From Spirochaetales bacterium (GTDB taxonomy: Bacteria; Spirochaetota; Spirochaetia; Treponematales; Treponemataceae): DNA of 64,000 nucleotides. The stretch spans positions 1 through 64,000 of the forward strand of contig QKAR01000045.1 in the NCBI GenBank assembly GCA_003246335.1, in the 5' to 3' direction. The notes below the pieces were generated by a model, which worked only from the letters and a program-made list of their open reading frames with translations, made no database searches and was not told the DNA's origin. The translations under genes and the position numbers were made by a program. This document shows, piece by piece, positions 58,773-64,000 of the stretch (the first letter of the stretch is position 1; every line of letters begins with the position of its first letter).

Positions 58773-60065
58773 ATGAATAAATTGGTAGGAGCGATCGCGG
58801 CACTCGCTATTCTCGCGTCGTTAACGTCGTGCGCGAAGAAAACCGAGGCAGCCGCAACGGATCCGAATGCGCCGGTTACCATAACCGTTTGGTGCTGGGA
58901 CCCGAACTTTAACATTTACTCGATGAACGAGGCGGCGAAAATTTACAAGACGGCTCGCCCCAATGTCACCGTCAACGTCGTGGAAACGCCTTGGAACGAC
59001 TTACAGCAAAAATTGATCACCGCGCTGTCCGCGGATTCCACCGATTCCCTGCCCGACATCATCCTGATGCAGGATAACGCCGCGCAGAAAAATATCCTGA
59101 CCTATCCCGACGCGTTTTACGACTTGACCGGCAAGGTCGATCTTTCAAAGTTCGCCCAGTTCAAGGTAGACGTGTCGACGGTCAACGGGAAAAATTACGG
59201 CGTTCCGTTCGACAACGGCGCTACCGCTACCTTCCTCCGCACCGATTATATCGAGAAGGCCGGCCTGAAGCCGTCCGACTTCCAGGACATCACCTGGGAT
59301 AAATTCATCGAGCTCGGGAAAATCGTGAAGGCGAAAACCGGCGTGACGATGCTTTCTTGCGTCGCGAACGAGCCCGACCTCATCATGATCATGCTCCAGA
59401 GCTCCGGTTCGTGGATGTTCGACGCCTCCGGCAAAGTAACGATCGCCAATAACGCGGCCCTCAAGGAATGCGTGAAAACGTACAAAGCGTTGCTCGACGC
59501 GGGAATCATGAAACTTACGACCGACTGGAACGAATATACCTCGACCCTGACGAGCGGCACGATCGCCTCCACGGTCAACGGCGTTTGGATCATCGGCACG
59601 ATCACCGGCGCGAAAGACCAAGAGGGTAAATGGGCGGTCATGAACACGCCGCGCCTCGGCGCGGTCTCCTCGTCCGTGAACGCCTCGAGCTGCGGCGGTT
59701 CCGGGTGGATGGTTCTCGCGAGCTCCAAGCATCCCGACGTGGCCGCGGACTTCCTCGCGAAGACCTTCGCCGGCAGCGTCGACCTCTATCAGACGATTCT
59801 CCCGACGGCCGGCGCGATTTCGACGTGGTCGCCCGCGGCGTCCGGCGCGGTGTACACCGAGCCGCAAGCCTTCTTCGGCGGCCAGAAAATTTACTCGGAC
59901 ATCATCTCCTATTCCGAGAAAGTCCCCAAGGTCAAATACGGCGTGTATAATTACGAGGCGCGCGACGCGATAGCGACCGCGATCCAGGAGTACATGAAGG
60001 GCGGCGATCTCGATAAGTCTCTTGAGACCGCGCAGAAAACCGTCGAGTTCCTGATCGGAGAGTAA
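58773..60065 (+). CDS. CUT1-type sugar ABC transporter substrate-binding lipoprotein
   Basis: LASLTSCAKKTEA lipobox; ITVWCWDPNFNIYSMNEAAKIYKTARPNVTVNVVETPWNDLQQKLITAL; AAGGAGG SD. Confidence 0.95.
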   Translation: MNKLVGAIAALAILASLTSCAKKTEAAATDPNAPVTITVWCWDPNFNIYSMNEAAKIYKTARPNVTVNVVETPWNDLQQKLITALSADSTDSLPDIILMQDNAAQKNILTYPDAFYDLTGKVDLSKFAQFKVDVSTVNGKNYGVPFDNGATATFLRTDYIEKAGLKPSDFQDITWDKFIELGKIVKAKTGVTMLSCVANEPDLIMIMLQSSGSWMFDASGKVTIANNAALKECVKTYKALLDAGIMKLTTDWNEYTSTLTSGTIASTVNGVWIIGTITGAKDQEGKWAVMNTPRLGAVSSSVNASSCGGSGWMVLASSKHPDVAADFLAKTFAGSVDLYQTILPTAGAISTWSPAASGAVYTEPQAFFGGQKIYSDIISYSEKVPKVKYGVYNYEARDAIATAIQEYMKGGDLDKSLETAQKTVEFLIGE

Positions 60066-60097
60066 TCGGCTCGCGGGACGGCAAGCCGCCCCGCATC

Positions 60098-60119
60098 GGG
60101 CCCGGGATAGCCCGGGCCC
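60098..60119 (+). other. Intercistronic GC hairpin (9-bp perfect stem, 4-nt loop)
   Basis: GGGCCCGGG atag CCCGGGCCC between binding-protein and permease genes. Confidence 0.75.
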
Positions 60120-60139
60120 ATTTCCCGGAGGTATACACC

Positions 60140-61018
60140 ATGCAACGCTACAGCCTGACCAGGAAAATCAATCTATTCGGCTGGCTTTTCGTTTTGCCCG
60201 CCGCGGCCCTCATCATCGTGCTCAATTTTTACCCGATGGTTCAGGCGTTTCTCATGTCGCTTCAGTCCGGTTCCGGCCCGAACCTGAAATTTTCGGGCAT
60301 CAGCAATTACCGGCGGCTCTTCCAGGATCCGCTGTTTCTGAAGTCGGTAGCCCACGTGCTCACGTATCTAGTCTTTCAGGTGCCGATCATGCTGACCTTG
60401 GCGCTCATCCTCGCGTCGATCCTGAACGGCAAGGACCTGATGTTTAAGGGTTTGTTCAGGACGATCATCTTCCTTCCGTGCGCGACCGCCCTCGTGTCGT
60501 CCGCGATGATCTTTCGCTCGCTTTTCTCGATCGACGGTTTCGTGAACACGATACTCCTGAAGGTCGGGCTTTTCAGCGAGCCGTTCGCGTGGCTTTCGGA
60601 CCCCGTGTGGGCGAAGGTCGTCATCATTTTGGCGATAACCTGGCGTTGGACCGGTTACAATATGATTTTTTACCTCGCCGGCTTGCAGAATATCGATTAC
60701 GAGATTTACGAGGCGGCGCGGATCGACGGCGCGTCGTCGGTCTCGCAGTTCACGCGCATCACCCTGCCGCTCCTGAAGCCGGTCATCCTGCTGACGACAA
60801 TCATGTCAACGAACGGGACGCTGCAGCTTTTCGACGAGGTTCGAAATATCACGAACGGCGGGCCGGCGATGGAGACCCTGACGATATCGCAGTACATCTA
60901 CAATCTGTCGTTCGTGTATAATCCGCGGTTCGGCTACGCCTCGACGGTATCGTACGCGATCTTCATCATGGTCGCCATTCTCGCCTTCGCGCAAATGAAA
61001 ATCGGGGAGAAAAAATGA
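60140..61018 (+). CDS. CUT1 sugar ABC transporter permease 1 (MalF-type)
   Basis: INLFGWLFVLPAAALIIVLNFYPMVQAF...YEAARIDGASSVSQFTRITLPLLKPVILL EAA motif. Confidence 0.95.
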   Translation: MQRYSLTRKINLFGWLFVLPAAALIIVLNFYPMVQAFLMSLQSGSGPNLKFSGISNYRRLFQDPLFLKSVAHVLTYLVFQVPIMLTLALILASILNGKDLMFKGLFRTIIFLPCATALVSSAMIFRSLFSIDGFVNTILLKVGLFSEPFAWLSDPVWAKVVIILAITWRWTGYNMIFYLAGLQNIDYEIYEAARIDGASSVSQFTRITLPLLKPVILLTTIMSTNGTLQLFDEVRNITNGGPAMETLTISQYIYNLSFVYNPRFGYASTVSYAIFIMVAILAFAQMKIGEKK

Positions 61019-61830
61019 AGCATAGATCGTTCCTGAAAAACTTCCTCAAATACGGGTTTCTTATCGTCTTCTCGTTCCTCTCGGTTTTCCCGTTTTATTG
61101 GATGGCGGTTTCCGCGACGAATTTGAGCGCCGAGGTTTCCGCGGGAAAGCTCTCGCCCGGCACGCACCTGATCGAGAACATCATGACGCTCACGAAGACG
61201 GTTCACCTCGGCCGGGCGTTTTGGAATTCCCTGCGGAACGCCGCGGTAGGTACTCTCGCGAGCATCGCCGTCTGCTCGATGGCCGGATACGGTTTCCAAA
61301 TTTACCGCGATAGGGGAAAGGACAACTTGATGAACCTCCTTTTGCTTTCCATGATGGTCCCGTTCGCGACGACGATGGTTCCGCTCTTTCGCATGTTCAG
61401 CGGCGCCCATCTTTTAAACTCGACTCTCGCGTTTATCTTGCCGTCGGTCTCCACGGCGTTTCTCATTTTTTTCTTTCGCCAGAATTCCCAGTCGTTCCCG
61501 ATCGAGGTCATACAGTCCGCCCGGGTGGACGGCGTTGGCGAGCTTGGGATATTCCTGAGGATTTACATGCCGATCATGGCGCCGACGTTCGCCGCGGCGG
61601 CCATCGTCACGTTCATGAATAACTGGAACAATTACCTGTGGCCGCTCATCGTCATGCAAAAGCAGACGAGCCAGACGATGCCTCTGTTGATCGCCGGGCT
61701 TATCGCCGGTTACACGACGAATTACGGTATCTTAATGCTCGCCGTCACGGTGTGCACGCTGCCGACGGTAATTCTTTTCTTTACCCAGCAGAAAAAATTC
61801 GTCGCCGGCGTTCTTGGCGCGGTGAAGTAA
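61015..61830 (+). CDS. CUT1 sugar ABC transporter permease 2 (MalG-type)
   Basis: IQSARVDGVGELGIFLRIYMPIMAPTFAAAAIVTFMNNWNNYLWPLIVM; ATGA overlap with upstream gene. Confidence 0.95.
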   Translation: MKHRSFLKNFLKYGFLIVFSFLSVFPFYWMAVSATNLSAEVSAGKLSPGTHLIENIMTLTKTVHLGRAFWNSLRNAAVGTLASIAVCSMAGYGFQIYRDRGKDNLMNLLLLSMMVPFATTMVPLFRMFSGAHLLNSTLAFILPSVSTAFLIFFFRQNSQSFPIEVIQSARVDGVGELGIFLRIYMPIMAPTFAAAAIVTFMNNWNNYLWPLIVMQKQTSQTMPLLIAGLIAGYTTNYGILMLAVTVCTLPTVILFFTQQKKFVAGVLGAVK

Positions 61831-61842
61831 GGAGCGCTGATC

Positions 61843-64000
61843 ATGCAAGAAGAAATTCTTCGATCGGCCTTTCGGCCGTGGAACTCGCCGGAGCACAGCG
61901 GATTTAACCGACTGCCGGCACATGGGCTTTTTTTCCCATTCCCCTCCGCGAAAGAGGCGCTCGCCGACGCCCTGGGTGGGCCCCGCCTGCGCGACCTTGC
62001 GCGGAACCCTTGGTACGCGAGCCTTGACGGTACTTGGGATTTTCATTATTTCGATTCCCCGGAGAAGGTCTCTCACGAACTGCTCGGGCCCACCGTCACG
62101 AAATCGGGCTTCCCTATTTTAGTACCGGGCTCGTGGACGGTTCAGGGCTGGGACAAGCCGCATTACACGAACGTGGTGATGCCGTTCGCGAACGACGCGC
62201 CCTCGGCTCCGGAAGAGAACCCGACGGGCGTGTATCGCAGGACTTTTACGGTCGGGAAAAAATGGATCGATCGCCGCACCGTTTTGCGCGTCGGGAGCGC
62301 GGAAAGCTACCTTGAGGCATACGTGAATGGGGTTCTCGTCGGCTCGTCCAAGGACACGCGGCTCCCCGCTGAATTCGACGTCACCGACCACGTGCGGGAA
62401 GGGGAGAATTCCCTCGCGCTTATGGTCGTCCGCTATTCTGACGCGAGCTACATAGAGGACCAGGATCAGTGGTGGTTCGGCGGCATCCATCGGAGCGTGT
62501 GCCTCTACAGCACGTCGCGCGCGTATCTTTGCGACGCCGAGGTGCGCCCGTCCGCCACCGACGATTTTTCCTCGGGCGAGATCGTCGCCCGCGTCGCCGT
62601 CGGCTTCGGCTCGGGAACGACCGGCCTCGAGGAAACGAAAGTCCTCGTCACCGCGTACGATCCCGACGGACAGGCGATCGGAACCGCCGAAGCGACCATC
62701 GATCCGGTATATCAGCGAAGCCGACGCGAAGCCTTCCTCGCGATTCCGGTGAAATTCCCGAAGCCGTGGAGCTCGGAGAAACCGACCCTCTACGCGGTTA
62801 CGCTCTCGCTCGTTTCGTCCGACGGTGCGGAGCTGGACCACCGCGCGTTACGGATCGGCTTTCGCTCGGTGAAAATTTCCCGCCGCCGACTCCTTATCAA
62901 CGGCAAGCGCGTTTTCCTCAAGGGCGTGAATCGTCACGAGCATGATGAGCGCATGGCGAAAACCCTCACGACGGAGGGAATGGTCGAGGATATTCTCCTC
63001 ATGAAGCGCCATAACTTTAACGCCGTCCGCGCGAGCCATTACCCGAACGACGAGCGGTGGTACGAGCTGTGCGACGAGTTCGGGCTTTACGTCTGGGACG
63101 AGGCGAACATCGAGAACCACGCCTATTACGACCATATGTCGCGCAGCCAGCGCTGGGCGTCGGCGTACATTGAGCGTGTCCAACGCATGGTGTATCGCGA
63201 CAAAAACCACGCCTCCATCATCGCGTGGTCGCTCGGGAACGAGTCCGGGTACGGCGAGAACCACGACATGCTCACCGCGTGGGTCCACCGCTTCGATCCG
63301 ACGCGACCCGTCCACTACGAGGGCGGTTCCCGCGCGGAATGGGGTCAGCCATGGCATTCGCTCGAAAGCCTGAGGCGCGGCAAGTCCGTGACGGACATAG
63401 TGAGCGCGATGTACCCGCCAATAGAGTTGATGAAGCGTTGGGACGTCGAGGTCGACGCGGCGGACGACGAGCGGCCGTTTATCATGTGCGAGTTCAGTCA
63501 CGCAATGGGAAACTCCAACGGAAGCCTCGCGGATTATTGGGAAGCGATCGAGTCGTCGCGCGGCATGCAGGGCGGTTTCATTTGGGATTGGGTCGATCAG
63601 GGCATATTGGTCGATCGCGACGGAAAGCCCGTCGGCCCGCGAATTTCTTCCGCGGCGTCGGGACCCGCAGGCGCGCCTCCCGCGCTTCAAAGCCCGGCGT
63701 GGCGCTACGGCGGAGACTTTGGGGATCGTCCGTGCGATTACGACTTTTGCCTGAATGGAATAGTTTTTCCCGACCGAAAGCCGAAGCCCGCCATGGCCGA
63801 GTGCTTTAAGGTGTTTCAGCCGATTCGAATTCGCTCCGCGCATCCCGGCTCCGGCCGGTTCACCTTCGAGAATCGCCAGGACTTTTCCGATTCCTCGAAT
63901 TTAGTTCTGTCGTGGCGCGTCGTCCGCGACGAAGTGGGTGAATCCGTTCCCGTTGAGGACCTGCGCGCGCTTTTCGGAACCGTCGATCTCCCTTCCGTCG
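61843..64000 (+). CDS. Glycoside hydrolase family 2 beta-galactosidase (truncated by window end)
   Basis: MQEEILRSAFRPWNSPEHSGFNRLPAHGLFFPF...; LKGVNRHEHDERMAKTLT...SLGNESGYGENHDMLTAWVHRFDPTRPVHYEGG...IMCEFSHAMGNSNGSLADYWEAIE (acid/base and nucleophile motifs). Not in ORF track because no stop in window. Confidence 0.95.
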   Translation, partial: MQEEILRSAFRPWNSPEHSGFNRLPAHGLFFPFPSAKEALADALGGPRLRDLARNPWYASLDGTWDFHYFDSPEKVSHELLGPTVTKSGFPILVPGSWTVQGWDKPHYTNVVMPFANDAPSAPEENPTGVYRRTFTVGKKWIDRRTVLRVGSAESYLEAYVNGVLVGSSKDTRLPAEFDVTDHVREGENSLALMVVRYSDASYIEDQDQWWFGGIHRSVCLYSTSRAYLCDAEVRPSATDDFSSGEIVARVAVGFGSGTTGLEETKVLVTAYDPDGQAIGTAEATIDPVYQRSRREAFLAIPVKFPKPWSSEKPTLYAVTLSLVSSDGAELDHRALRIGFRSVKISRRRLLINGKRVFLKGVNRHEHDERMAKTLTTEGMVEDILLMKRHNFNAVRASHYPNDERWYELCDEFGLYVWDEANIENHAYYDHMSRSQRWASAYIERVQRMVYRDKNHASIIAWSLGNESGYGENHDMLTAWVHRFDPTRPVHYEGGSRAEWGQPWHSLESLRRGKSVTDIVSAMYPPIELMKRWDVEVDAADDERPFIMCEFSHAMGNSNGSLADYWEAIESSRGMQGGFIWDWVDQGILVDRDGKPVGPRISSAASGPAGAPPALQSPAWRYGGDFGDRPCDYDFCLNGIVFPDRKPKPAMAECFKVFQPIRIRSAHPGSGRFTFENRQDFSDSSNLVLSWRVVRDEVGESVPVEDLRALFGTVDLPSV

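Noticed and set aside
62848-63843. 331-aa minus-strand ORF
   Set aside because: Antisense to GH2 beta-galactosidase catalytic domain, which is unambiguous on the plus strand.

Overview
GC-rich bacterial chromosomal window, about 50 genes, gene-dense. The gene content (GSIII, gltBD, Oad pump, cache MCPs, standalone DbpA domain, DUF2291 sugar operon) is compatible with a spirochaete/Treponema-like genome, but this is inference. No CRISPR array, prophage or transposase was recognised. Main blocks: (1) divergent MarR (partial)/MATE, ArsR/nitroreductase, enolase, UPF0158-GNAT, DbpA-type RNA-binding protein; (2) a divergent carbohydrate locus at 9.35-19.8 kb: DeoR, FGGY kinase and split transketolase on one side; RbsB-RbsD/FucU-DUF2291-RbsA-RbsC (frameshifted)-fucose/arabinose-isomerase-like enzyme on the other. 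It resembles the described kinase-plus-transketolase apiose-type pathway; (3) two MCPs, an amino-acid ABC transporter, gltBD, paaK-iorBA; (4) a Na+-pumping oxaloacetate decarboxylase set whose alpha subunit carries two tandem biotinyl domains; (5) GSIII, a membrane-bound LuxR-type one-component regulator, a metal ArsR/P-ATPase pair, tRNA-Leu; (6) HD-GYP, RRM, a two-component system, and a CUT1 sugar ABC operon with a GH2 beta-galactosidase truncated by the window end. Strongest sequence-level observations: a 40-bp perfect palindrome next to marR, a 4-nt GGCC contraction that breaks the permease, a recurring leaderless promoter-to-ATG architecture, superimposed divergent promoters, and strong hairpins after both sugar-binding-protein genes.
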